This document shows positions 1 to 6,230 of a stretch of 6,387 nt of DNA, in pieces. Position 1 is the first letter of the stretch. Each line of letters begins with the position of its first letter. The notes under the pieces are model-generated. The model had not been told where the DNA came from, searched no databases, and worked only from the letters and a program-made list of their open reading frames with translations. Origin of the DNA: Candidatus Bathyarchaeota archaeon (lineage in GTDB: Archaea > Thermoproteota > Bathyarchaeia > TCS64). The translations under genes and the position numbers were made by a program. Where the stretch lies: assembly GCA_013329615.1 (NCBI GenBank), contig DUKA01000150.1, positions 1 to 6,387 of the forward strand. The letters are read 5' to 3'.

Positions 1-127
1 GTTTGTAGCCGAGTTTCTCGATACGCTTCAGGTCGTTTTCCGTGAGCGGCATCTCTGTCTCGATGCAGCAGGCGACGCAGCGGTGGCGGAGGCACGGTGA
101 ACCGTTCGATAACTCGCCCTCCGCCAT
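1..127 (-). CDS. YkgJ-type cysteine-cluster protein (Zn/Fe-chelating domain), N-terminal fragment
   Basis: Partial gene: the first 42 codons are present and the rest lies beyond the left edge. The ATG at 127-125 is preceded in frame by a TGA stop three codons upstream, so this is the most upstream ATG start possible. The visible protein has Cys at residues 12, 17, 20 and 21 (CLRHRCVACC), followed by ETEMPLTENDLKRIEKLGY. A clustered CC pair, then a 'MPLT..D..RIE.LGY' stretch, is the pattern I associate with the N-terminus of YkgJ/UPF0153 proteins. These are small soluble proteins thought to bind Zn or an Fe-S cluster, with no settled biochemical role. No clear Shine-Dalgarno motif is seen; AGTGATC a few bases upstream is only a weak match. 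The gene lies downstream of the possible 32-aa peptide gene on the same strand (99-bp gap), so the two could be co-transcribed. No link to the amino-acid genes to the right is visible. Confidence 0.72.
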   Translation of the reverse strand, partial: MAEGELSNGSPCLRHRCVACCIETEMPLTENDLKRIEKLGYK

Positions 128-226
128 TTGTGATCACTTAGGAGACAAGGCGTCTACTCGGTTATCAACCTGTGTATGGGGAATCTTGGCTCGAATTGGA
201 GAAATGTGGAGAGGGAAGCCTTCTGT

Positions 227-325
227 TTACGTGTGCTTTGCCGCTTCCTTATCCTTCTTCTTCTTTCTCTTCTCCTCTCTCTCCTTCTTGGTCAACGGCT
301 TGTTTTTGGCGCTGTGCATGCCCAT
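227..325 (-). CDS. Possible small lysine-rich basic peptide (32 aa)
   Basis: Short ORF reading MGMHSAKNKPLTKKEREE and then a run of K/R/D/E ending AAKHT. It has 11 Lys and 2 Arg against 5 acidic residues in 32 residues, so it is strongly basic and probably a charged helix. There is no Cys, membrane segment or recognised domain. I do not recognise the family; a nucleic-acid- or ribosome-associated peptide is the natural guess from charge, but that is inference. The case for a real gene is that GAGG (337-334) lies 8 nt before the ATG, and the interval is otherwise gene-free between two divergent or tandem genes. The other strand would give an implausible poly-Leu/Ser reading here. An in-frame ATG at 364 would lengthen it to 45 aa, but the Shine-Dalgarno spacing favours 325. 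Against it: it is short, and its low-complexity A/G-rich composition can create such an ORF by chance. Confidence 0.4.
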   Translation of the reverse strand: MGMHSAKNKPLTKKEREEKRKKKKDKEAAKHT

Positions 326-333
326 CTTTTTTG

Positions 334-337
334 CCTC
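334..337 (-). promoter_or_regulatory. Shine-Dalgarno-like GAGG for the 32-aa basic peptide
   Basis: On the minus strand GAGG is followed by an 8-nt A-rich spacer and then the ATG at 325. This is the main evidence that the small ORF is translated and that it starts here rather than at the ATG at 364. Confidence 0.4.
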
Positions 338-346
338 ATAGATTAC

Positions 347-375
347 TTGTATCTGATAATACATAAAACTATACA
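347..375. promoter_or_regulatory. AT-rich divergent promoter region
   Basis: This AT-rich island stands out from the GC-rich surroundings. On the minus strand it contains GATACAA (353-347), about 25 bp before the small ORF's ATG at 325, and TTTTATG further upstream. On the plus strand it contains CATAAAACTATAC, about 30-40 bp before an alternative racemase start at 404. It probably carries basal TATA/BRE elements for the small minus-strand gene, and possibly an additional promoter for the racemase. Which strand uses which element cannot be told from sequence alone. Confidence 0.35.
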
Positions 376-406
376 GTGGGGTCGGGCGTGTCGGTATCCG
401 AGAATG

Positions 407-414
407 CTTATACC
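407..414 (+). promoter_or_regulatory. TATA-like box of the racemase gene (leaderless start at 437)
   Basis: CTTATACC is centred about 26-27 bp upstream of the ATG at 437. An archaeal TATA box directs transcription about that far downstream, so the mRNA would begin at or next to this ATG. No Shine-Dalgarno motif precedes 437, which fits leaderless translation. This box lies inside the reading frame if the start at 404 is used instead. Confidence 0.42.
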
Positions 415-436
415 GAGATCGTCTGATGTTGGTGTC

Positions 437-1615
437 ATGACTCACCCGTTCTGGCTTGGGCAACCGAAGACTTCCGAGATTAGGCGGAAGGTGGAGGGCT
501 ACGGCTCTTGGCTGGAGATAGACCTCGACACCGTCTCGAACAACTTGGCTGAGATACACAGGCACACAAAGGCGGAGATTATGCCTTGCGTGAAGAACAA
601 CGCCTACGGACACGGGTTGTTACCCATAGCAGCACATATGGAGGACAACGGCGTGAAGCGTGTCCTAGTGGCGAAGACGCGGGAGGCTATTCAGATCAGG
701 GAGAACACGGGCCTCGGCGCGTTGAACATGGACCCTCTTTGGGCTCCGGAGCAGTACGAGTCGTCCATCGCCAAGGGGGTGACGCAGGTCGTCTACACGC
801 TCGACGCCGCGAAGGCGCTGAGCGCCGCCGCCAAGAAGCTGGGTAAGGACGCGGGGGTGTTCGTGAAGGTCGATACGGGTCTGCGCCGCGTGGGCGTCTG
901 GCACGAGGAGGCGCCCGCCCTCATCGAGCAGATAGTCAAGCTCCCCCGCATACGCCTCGAAGGCATCATGAGCACGCTCATGCAGAATCCCGAGCAGGAT
1001 AAGCAGCAAATTGCTCGCATCAAAGTGGTGGCGGACGAGCTTCGGTCCCACGGTGTCGAGCCGGGGGCGCTTAGCCTCGCAAGCACCGACGCTACACTCA
1101 ACAACCCAGCGGCGCACCTTGACCTCGTCCGCCCCGGCATGAGCCTCTACGGCGTCTACCCCGAAGCCAAGGACGTGGCGTCAGGCCCCAAGCTCAGGCA
1201 GGCTCTACTCTGGAAGGCGCGGATAGAGTACGCGAAGACCATCAACAGGGGCGACTCGGTCACATATTGGGGCAAGTTCGTCGCCCCCGAGGACATGAGG
1301 ATAGGCACAGTCCACGTCGGCTTCTACGACGGCGTCCCCCGCGAGATGGCGAACAAGGCGCGCATACTCATCAATGGCATGTACCGCAGCAGCCTTGGTT
1401 CCATCAGCCTAAACCATATCCTCCTCGACCTACGCGGCGTCGACGCGAAGCAAGGCGACGTCGTCGAGGTGATAAGCCGAACGGGCGAGAACGACCTGAG
1501 CCACTTCGCCGCGACGGCGGGATGGATGACATACAGCATCCTCAACCATCTCAACCCCTACACGCCCCGCGTCTACACGAAGAAGGGCGAACCAGTCGCA
1601 CTGCTCGAACCATAA
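437..1615 (+). CDS. Alanine racemase-fold PLP enzyme (divergent amino-acid racemase)
   Basis: Predicted cytosolic PLP enzyme that interconverts L- and D-amino acids; alanine is the default substrate but is not proven. From the ATG at 437 it is 392 aa, close to the family norm. The PLP lysine is K53 in VKNNAYGHG. VKVDTGLRRVGV (K144 and R151) matches the canonical KxDTGMxRxG stretch. R232 lies in VRPGMSLYG, matching the Arg that contacts the pyridine nitrogen, and Y277 in VTYWGKF matches the second catalytic Tyr. The C-terminal beta domain is present (GTVHVGFYDG, then a GSISLNHILLDL segment). Oddities: the usual Met-Asp of the GRVSMDQ motif is Leu325-Asn326, and the phosphate-contacting Tyr near the C-terminus seems to be Trp363. 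Start choice: 437 has a well-spaced TATA-like box. The ATG at 404 (403 aa) is possible. Extension back to 176 would add a hydrophobic tail that reads through the minus-strand small ORF and is unlikely. It is convergent with the hydrolase operon. Confidence 0.85.
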   Translation: MTHPFWLGQPKTSEIRRKVEGYGSWLEIDLDTVSNNLAEIHRHTKAEIMPCVKNNAYGHGLLPIAAHMEDNGVKRVLVAKTREAIQIRENTGLGALNMDPLWAPEQYESSIAKGVTQVVYTLDAAKALSAAAKKLGKDAGVFVKVDTGLRRVGVWHEEAPALIEQIVKLPRIRLEGIMSTLMQNPEQDKQQIARIKVVADELRSHGVEPGALSLASTDATLNNPAAHLDLVRPGMSLYGVYPEAKDVASGPKLRQALLWKARIEYAKTINRGDSVTYWGKFVAPEDMRIGTVHVGFYDGVPREMANKARILINGMYRSSLGSISLNHILLDLRGVDAKQGDVVEVISRTGENDLSHFAATAGWMTYSILNHLNPYTPRVYTKKGEPVALLEP

Positions 1616-1745
1616 GCGACAAACATCTACCGCACCTCCGCCACCAACGGACCCAGAAAAACACCCCAAACCAGAAAACAAGCCCAAAAAATAGGAAGCG
1701 CTACGGCGGCGGAGGAGGAAGCGGAAAGCCACAAGCACGCGCGGC
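1616..1745. other. Convergent intergenic region, no gene seen
   Basis: 130-bp gap between the stops of the racemase (plus strand) and the cyclic amidohydrolase (minus strand). It is A-rich on the plus strand in its left two thirds, and a purine-rich GGCGGCGGAGGAGG stretch follows. Neither strand has a convincing start with coding character. On the plus strand no T-run follows the racemase stop, so its terminator is not evident. Confidence 0.6.
1657..1691 (-). terminator. T-tract terminator of the minus-strand operon
   Basis: Read on the minus strand, a T6 run (1691-1686), a T4 run (1677-1674) and a T5 run (1661-1657) follow one another 55-90 nt after the amidohydrolase stop. No strong hairpin precedes them. 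Successive oligo-T tracts without a stem-loop are the usual archaeal intrinsic termination signal. Their position fits the 3' end of the three-gene operon. Confidence 0.5.
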
Positions 1746-3101
1746 CTAGAACTCGTCGATGGGCCGGAGCCACTTACCCTGACCCGGCTTCCCCACGACC
1801 TGACCATCCTCATAGATGACCGAGCCGCGGAGCAGCGTCAACACGGGGGCACCAACGCCCTCAATGCCCTCGTAGGGGGTGATCTTCTGGATCGTCTTCA
1901 GGTCCTCGCCCCTGATCTTGAACTTCTTCTCCATGTCGACGACGACCACATCCGCGTCCGCGCCGATGTTGAGCGCCCCCTTCTTCGAGTAGACGCCGTT
2001 GATCATCGCGGGGTTGGTACTGAAGACCTCGACGAGGCGCTCAAGCCCGATCCTACCGTCGTTGACCGCGTTGAGCATAAGGGGGAGCGTCGTCTCGATG
2101 ACGACTCCTCCACTCGGAGCGTCGAAGATGTTCTTCCACCCCTTCTCCTTCTCCTCCTTCGTGTAGGGAGCGTGGTCGCTCGCCAGCACGTCGATGACGC
2201 CGTCGTTGAGCGCGTCCCAGAGACGGGCCTGATCCGCCTCTGTCCTGAGCGGCGGGTCGACCTTCGCGTATGGTCCCCTCTCCTTCATCGTCTCCTCGCT
2301 CATGAGCAGGTAGTTCGTGGATGTTTCGCCCGTCGCGTCAACGCCCCTGATCTGCGCCTCCTCGAGTATGTCGACGACGCTCCCCGCCGTGATGTGGCAA
2401 ACGTGCAGGTGCATCCCCGCCTCCTCGGCGAACATCAGTGCGCGGCTCGCAGCCTCCGCCTCAGCGATCTGCGGGCGGAACTCACCGTGAGCCATCGGGT
2501 CGACGCGCCCCAGCCTCTTCGCCTCAGCGACGCCCCTGTCGACGATGACCTGATTCTCCGCGTGGATGAGGCAGGGCAGCCCCTCGTCGGCGATTATCTC
2601 GAAGTTCTTGCGCAGCTGCCAGTCGTCGGCGGCAAGCTCCTTGAAGCGTGCGATCATGAAGCTCTTGTATGCGACGGCTCCCGCCTTGGCGAGTCCGCGC
2701 AGCTCCTCCTCGGGGACGTCCCCCGCTCCGGCGACGAGGCCGAAGTCGACGAGCGACTTTTTGCCGGCGATCGCCTTCTTCTCCTCGAACGCCTTCACGG
2801 TGACCGTCGCGGGGACTGTGTTGGGCATGTCCATGACGGACGTGACGCCTCCCGCGGCTGCTGCTCGTGTGCCCGACTCGAAGTTCTCCCTGTCCGGATT
2901 GCCCGGGTCCCTGAGGTGGACGTGCATGTCAACCATACCGGGGAGGACGTACCTGCCCGCGGCGTCGATGACCCTGTCCGCCTTCGGCTCGCCCGACTTC
3001 ATGATTCCTATGATCTTGCCCTCGTCTATGACGAGGCTGCCCTCCCAGAGACCGGAGGGGAGGACTAGCGTACCGTTCTTGACGATGACGTCGACTGGCA
3101 T
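1746..3101 (-). CDS. Dihydroorotase/allantoinase/hydantoinase-family cyclic amidohydrolase
   Basis: A 451-aa binuclear-metal amidohydrolase that opens a cyclic amide or ureide ring. The visible TIM-barrel ligands are H60 and H62 (MHVHLRDPG), K146 (AYKSFM, the carbamylated bridging lysine), H180 (LIHAEN), H236 (HVCHITA) and D309 (ASDHAPYT). The 56- and 73-residue intervals between the last three equal those I recall for E. coli allantoinase. R64 and N94 (MPNTVP) are the substrate-binding residues typical of dihydroorotases, whereas allantoinases have Asn-Glu and PLNS at these places. The protein thus mixes features, and the substrate (dihydroorotate, hydantoin, allantoin or another ring) is open. 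An N-terminal VIVKNGTLVLP strand and a C-terminal GADADVVVVD segment complete the family's beta-sandwich. No pyrimidine genes are near. It is the last operon gene, 50 bp after the M24 gene, and its ATG has a good Shine-Dalgarno motif. Confidence 0.9.
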   Translation of the reverse strand: MPVDVIVKNGTLVLPSGLWEGSLVIDEGKIIGIMKSGEPKADRVIDAAGRYVLPGMVDMHVHLRDPGNPDRENFESGTRAAAAGGVTSVMDMPNTVPATVTVKAFEEKKAIAGKKSLVDFGLVAGAGDVPEEELRGLAKAGAVAYKSFMIARFKELAADDWQLRKNFEIIADEGLPCLIHAENQVIVDRGVAEAKRLGRVDPMAHGEFRPQIAEAEAASRALMFAEEAGMHLHVCHITAGSVVDILEEAQIRGVDATGETSTNYLLMSEETMKERGPYAKVDPPLRTEADQARLWDALNDGVIDVLASDHAPYTKEEKEKGWKNIFDAPSGGVVIETTLPLMLNAVNDGRIGLERLVEVFSTNPAMINGVYSKKGALNIGADADVVVVDMEKKFKIRGEDLKTIQKITPYEGIEGVGAPVLTLLRGSVIYEDGQVVGKPGQGKWLRPIDEF

Positions 3102-3107
3102 TCTCTA

Positions 3108-3112
3108 CACCT
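3108..3112 (-). promoter_or_regulatory. Shine-Dalgarno AGGTG of the cyclic amidohydrolase gene
   Basis: AGGTG lies 6 nt before the ATG at 3101 and matches the GGAGGTGAT complement of the 16S rRNA 3' end. The promoter-proximal genes of the window lack such a site. This supports the start codon and its status as an internal gene of a polycistronic message. Confidence 0.55.
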
Positions 3113-3151
3113 GCAATAAGGCGGGCGGTGTGGGGGAAAAACCTTTCAGGG

Positions 3152-4288
3152 CTAGAAGACGACGTCCCAGGGCATCTGGTTGAGGACTATCGGGTCGCCC
3201 TTCGTCACGAGGACGATGTCCTCTATGTGGCTCCTCATCCCCAGCTTCGCGTCGACGCGTATGGGCTCATATGTCAGCGTCATCCCCGCCTTCAGGGGCA
3301 ACGCATCCGTCTCTATCGAGCCGAAGTTTGTCGCGTAGGGCATAGTGTAGTCGTGTACGTCGAGCCCTATCTGGTGTCCGCAGCGGGGCGTCGGCTCGAA
3401 GCTGAGCTCCTCGTGCAGCGAGTTGGCGTAGCGGAGGACTTCGTTGCCCGAGACGCCCTCGCGTATGTGCTTGATGCCCTCACTCTGCACCTTGACGACG
3501 CGGTCGAGGAAGTCCTTCGAGTCAGCGTCGAGGGTGATGGGCCATGTCCTGCCCATATCACTGCAGTATCCAGACTCGACGCGGACGCCCACGTCAATGC
3601 TGAGCATGTCCATGTGCTTCACGACGCCGTAGGGTCTCCTTGGTCCCCTGCTGAAGCTGAGGCTGGAGTCGAAGCTGTGGTCCTGTGCGCCGAGCTCGAT
3701 GAGGCGGGCGTCGAGGCGCTTCTTGAGCCTCCAAGTGTCCGCGCCGGGGACTACGCCTTGGATGAGTTCGTAGACGGCGTTTTCGGTGATGTTTATGGCG
3801 CGCTTGATCTCGGAGACCTCGTACTCGTCCTTGATGCTTCGCATGGTGAAGATGTGGTCGCTTATGTCCTTCTTTGGGTCGATCTTGATGTGTAGGGTGT
3901 CGGCGAGGGCGTAGGCGAACTGGCTGCTCATGGTGCTGAGGTCGAAGCACGCCTTGTCGGGGTTGTGCCCGGTGAGGGCGACCTGTGTCCCCCTCATGTG
4001 GTGTCCCTTCTCCTGGCGCACGGCGACGACCTTTGTGTATTTGCCGCTCTCCTCCGCCCTCTTCGCGCCCCAGTGCGGGCAGACGAGTGTCGCATCCCCG
4101 TCCACGTCGAGGACGAGCGTCTGGTGCTCGTCACCGATCCCATCGGGCAGGATGTAGCAGAAGTTTCCGGGGTTCTGGTTGACGACCTCGTTGAGTAGGA
4201 CGACGGTCTCGAAGCCCCGCCTCTCAACCTCCTTCACTAGCTCCTTCCTGCGCCTCTGTATCGACTCGTCCTGGTTCAAGTTGGTCAC
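3152..4288 (-). CDS. M24-family metallopeptidase (Xaa-Pro dipeptidase/aminopeptidase-like)
   Basis: A 378-aa cytosolic protein with the creatinase/prolidase layout: an N-terminal domain (about 1-150) and a C-terminal pita-bread domain (about 155-370). All five dinuclear-metal ligands are visible: D232 and D244 (IDVGVRVESGYCSDMGRT), H305 (GHQIGLDVHD), E341 (TYEPIRV) and E356 (HIEDIVLV). The second catalytic His is H312. Typical members cleave Xaa-Pro bonds; related ones hydrolyse other C-N bonds such as creatine. Oddities: the motif is GHQIGLDVHD rather than GHGIGLxxHE. The catalytic His that usually lies about 17 residues before the first Asp is absent: there is no His between 205 and 224, and the nearest local match is PY at 219-220. 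Exact specificity is therefore doubtful. The start is a GTG at 4288; no in-frame ATG lies nearby upstream and there is no Shine-Dalgarno motif. It is the middle gene of the operon, 71 bp after the deacylase gene. Confidence 0.85.
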   Translation of the reverse strand: MTNLNQDESIQRRRKELVKEVERRGFETVVLLNEVVNQNPGNFCYILPDGIGDEHQTLVLDVDGDATLVCPHWGAKRAEESGKYTKVVAVRQEKGHHMRGTQVALTGHNPDKACFDLSTMSSQFAYALADTLHIKIDPKKDISDHIFTMRSIKDEYEVSEIKRAINITENAVYELIQGVVPGADTWRLKKRLDARLIELGAQDHSFDSSLSFSRGPRRPYGVVKHMDMLSIDVGVRVESGYCSDMGRTWPITLDADSKDFLDRVVKVQSEGIKHIREGVSGNEVLRYANSLHEELSFEPTPRCGHQIGLDVHDYTMPYATNFGSIETDALPLKAGMTLTYEPIRVDAKLGMRSHIEDIVLVTKGDPIVLNQMPWDVVF

Positions 4289-4359
4289 TTCTGGGAGTAG
4301 AGATGCGTCGGGCGGATATGGCTTTTCCTTACGCCCGGCGATACTTATGAAAAATATCT
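4289..4359 (-). promoter_or_regulatory. Intergenic gap with weak promoter-like and T-rich elements before the M24 gene
   Basis: The minus strand shows a T5 run (4354-4350) just after the deacylase stop, then CATAAG, and CCATATCC (4321-4314) about 26-32 bp before the GTG start. The T5 could be a partial terminator. CCATATCC could be a weak TATA box giving the M24 gene its own leaderless transcript, which would explain the missing Shine-Dalgarno motif. Simple readthrough from the deacylase gene is equally possible. Confidence 0.25.
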
Positions 4360-6150
4360 CTATTGGGCGCGTTTGACGACGCGTCCGGGAGTGGCGCCCG
4401 TGTGTTTGCCGTTCTCGACGACGGGGACGCCGTTGACGAGGACATGGACTATGCCCTTCGGGTACTTCCTAGGCTCGACGGCGTCGCCTGTGATCTCGAG
4501 CTTGTCGTAGTCGAAGATGGTGACGTCGGCGACGCTCCCAGGGATGATCCTGCCTCTACCCTTTAGGAAGTGGTTGTCAGCCGCCTGCGTGCTCATCACC
4601 CTGATGGCTTGTTCGAGGGTGAAGAGCTTGTGCTTCTTGACGAACTCGTTTATGAATCCTGGGAAGGCGGCGAATGTGTTGATTCCGGGGATGTTGTAGG
4701 GGGGCGTCTTCTGCTCCCTCGTGGTGTCGACTACTGTTTGGTCGAGGCTGAGGGCGCAGACCGGGTGCTGGAAGAAGAGGGCACGGAAGGGCTTCTGCGG
4801 GAAACTGCCCGTCTCGGCGACGCCGACGGCGACTCCCCTGCTGTCCGGGTCCTCGCATATGAGGTCGAACCATGTATCCAGCGGGTTCTTGCCCCTCTCC
4901 TTAGCGATCTGGGTGATGTGCTTCCCCGCGAGTCCCTTAGTATTGTGCTTGGTGACCCAGATGTTCTCCGCCCACTGCGGGTTGCTGTTCGGGTTATAGG
5001 CGAGGCGGATGAACCACTTGCCGGTCTGGATGTCGTCTATGACTTCCTTGCGGTAGTCGGGGACCTTGAGCCACTCCGCGAGTTTCTGGCGGCTCCCCTG
5101 CTCCTTGAGCCAAGGGGTGAGGAAGCTGCAGAGGTAGGGCATGACGGAGAATCCGCCGAAGATGAACCATGGCATGTGGTCAAATGTGAGCTGCAATCCC
5201 TCGGCGCGTGCGTCGTCTATGAACTTGAGGGTGCGGCGGTAGTTTGCCTCCTCCATGTCGTCGTCTCCCTCGGGGACTAGGCGCCACGCGGGGGTGAGGT
5301 GGGCGAGGTTCGTAGGCACCCCCGTCTTCCTGCACGACTCTATGGATTCTAGGATTCCGTCGAGCTTGTTGGGGCGATAGTCGCCCGCCTTAACGTCCCT
5401 GCGGCGACCAGTCCTCCTCCAGTGTGGGCAGTAGACGGAGTTTGGGTACTCCTTGAGGACGGAGACGCATGCGTTGATTTCGTCCATGCTCGCCCAGACG
5501 CCTGGGTCGTAGTCGAGCCCCGTGCTCAACCCGATGCAGCCGTCGTCCATCGCGGACTTGATGACTCCCTTGATCTTCTCGACCTCGTTGGGCTTGGCGA
5601 AGCGCTTGTAGTCCTCGCCCATGACCATGTAGCGGGCGTTGCCCTGACCGACGAGGGGGGCGACGTTGACCGAAGCCTTACCGTCGACCTTCTTGAACCA
5701 CTCCGCCATCGTGCGCCAGTCGACCGTCCACCCGAACTTCTCCTTCATCAGCTTGTTTACGGTCTCGCGCTGGAGGAGGTCCTTCTCGGGGTAGAACTTG
5801 TGGGGCATTAGCTCGTCGAGGTAGTCGGCTGCGATTCCGGGGAGCTTGATGAGGTCGCCGATGGGTGCGGGTGAGCCGCCGCACTCTCCGCCGACGAATG
5901 TTGTCACGCCTTGGAAGACGTAGCTCTCCGCCTTCGGGTAGAAGAGTATGGTCGTGTCGCTGTGGCTGTGCGCGTCTATCCACCCGGGGCTGGCGTAGAG
6001 CCCCTTGGCGTCTATCATCTTCTTGGCGTCGCCCTTGACCTCGCCCAGGGCGGCGATCTTGCCCTTGGATACTCCTATACCGCCCTTGTAGGCGGCTTTG
6101 CCCGAACCATCTATGATGCGGGTGTTCTTGATCAGAACGTCGTACTCCAT
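4360..6150 (-). CDS. N-acyl-D-amino-acid deacylase family amidohydrolase (D-aminoacylase-like)
   Basis: A 596-aa metal-dependent amidohydrolase; family enzymes release D-amino acids from N-acyl-D-amino acids. Residues 1-55 form the N-terminal beta-sandwich strand set (YDVLIKNTRIIDGSG is a classic family start, fixing the ATG). H61 and H63 (GWIDAHSHSD) and C90 (GGECGG) are spaced exactly as in characterised D-aminoacylases, where this Cys is a metal ligand. GLSTGLDYDPG (207-217), H243 (CPHWRRTG), H284 (AHLTP) and D470 (LSLDQT, the probable catalytic Asp) follow. The C-terminus carries GRGRIIPGSVADVTIFD and a GIVHVLVNG strand. It is longer than the usual 480-530 aa, with extra sequence between H243 and H284 and around 330-460. 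GHGxLR is replaced by GQGNAR (168-173), and GNCG by GECG. Substrate specificity is therefore uncertain. First gene of the minus-strand operon, divergent from an MFS transporter gene 80 bp away. Confidence 0.88.
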   Translation of the reverse strand: MEYDVLIKNTRIIDGSGKAAYKGGIGVSKGKIAALGEVKGDAKKMIDAKGLYASPGWIDAHSHSDTTILFYPKAESYVFQGVTTFVGGECGGSPAPIGDLIKLPGIAADYLDELMPHKFYPEKDLLQRETVNKLMKEKFGWTVDWRTMAEWFKKVDGKASVNVAPLVGQGNARYMVMGEDYKRFAKPNEVEKIKGVIKSAMDDGCIGLSTGLDYDPGVWASMDEINACVSVLKEYPNSVYCPHWRRTGRRRDVKAGDYRPNKLDGILESIESCRKTGVPTNLAHLTPAWRLVPEGDDDMEEANYRRTLKFIDDARAEGLQLTFDHMPWFIFGGFSVMPYLCSFLTPWLKEQGSRQKLAEWLKVPDYRKEVIDDIQTGKWFIRLAYNPNSNPQWAENIWVTKHNTKGLAGKHITQIAKERGKNPLDTWFDLICEDPDSRGVAVGVAETGSFPQKPFRALFFQHPVCALSLDQTVVDTTREQKTPPYNIPGINTFAAFPGFINEFVKKHKLFTLEQAIRVMSTQAADNHFLKGRGRIIPGSVADVTIFDYDKLEITGDAVEPRKYPKGIVHVLVNGVPVVENGKHTGATPGRVVKRAQ

Positions 6151-6230
6151 GGAGTGTGAACGTGGTTCGAATTGATAGGGTCTCGGGTCCCCCGGAAGGA
6201 TTTTAACCCGTCTCGACGGCTCTGCTCTCC
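6151..6230. promoter_or_regulatory. Divergent promoter region between the deacylase operon and the MFS gene
   Basis: 80-bp gap that must carry signals for both directions. The plus-strand element is listed separately. On the minus strand the best candidate is CCTATCAAT (6179-6171), centred about 25 bp before the deacylase ATG. It is a weak TATA match, and no Shine-Dalgarno motif precedes that ATG. The two transcription units are so close that a single regulator could control transporter and hydrolases together. No clear operator palindrome was identified. Confidence 0.4.
6201..6206 (+). promoter_or_regulatory. TATA-like box of the MFS gene
   Basis: TTTTAA, preceded by a purine-rich BRE-like GGAAGGA, is centred about 27 bp before the ATG at 6231. 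The RNA would start at or beside the ATG. There is no Shine-Dalgarno motif (CTGCTCTCC precedes the start), consistent with a leaderless archaeal transcript. Confidence 0.55.

Noticed and set aside
160..170. GGTTATCAACC short inverted repeat upstream of the YkgJ gene
   Set aside because: Only a 4-bp stem with a 3-nt centre. This is too short to call an operator or hairpin without a second copy.
176..436. Upstream extension of the racemase reading frame, including a hydrophobic poly-Leu stretch that resembles a signal or membrane segment
   Set aside because: The Leu/Ser-rich stretch is the antisense reading of a Lys/Glu-rich ORF. Alanine racemases are cytosolic and begin close to the SWLEIDL strand, and TATA-like elements lie within this stretch.
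1267..1749. Plus-strand frame running through the racemase end into the intergenic gap, ending in a Gly-rich stretch
   Set aside because: It overlaps the well-supported racemase in another frame, is Arg/Pro/His-rich in the manner of an out-of-frame reading, and has no domain or start signal.
2172..3068. Long plus-strand open frame opposite the cyclic amidohydrolase, with similar ones at 3128-3895 and 4570-5280
   Set aside because: These are antisense frames created by strong GC-rich codon bias. Their translations are Val/Leu/Asp/Arg-rich without domain motifs, whereas the minus-strand products carry complete catalytic motif sets.
3137..3141. T5 run on the minus strand between the M24 and cyclic amidohydrolase genes, considered as a terminator
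   Set aside because: A single short run in a 50-bp gap, followed by a gene with a good Shine-Dalgarno motif, so readthrough in an operon is more likely.
6161..6181. GGTTCGAAT, resembling a tRNA T-loop
   Set aside because: The flanking 5-nt arms (CGTGG and TGATA) do not pair, and no acceptor, D or anticodon arm can be built from the upstream bases, which are the deacylase coding start.
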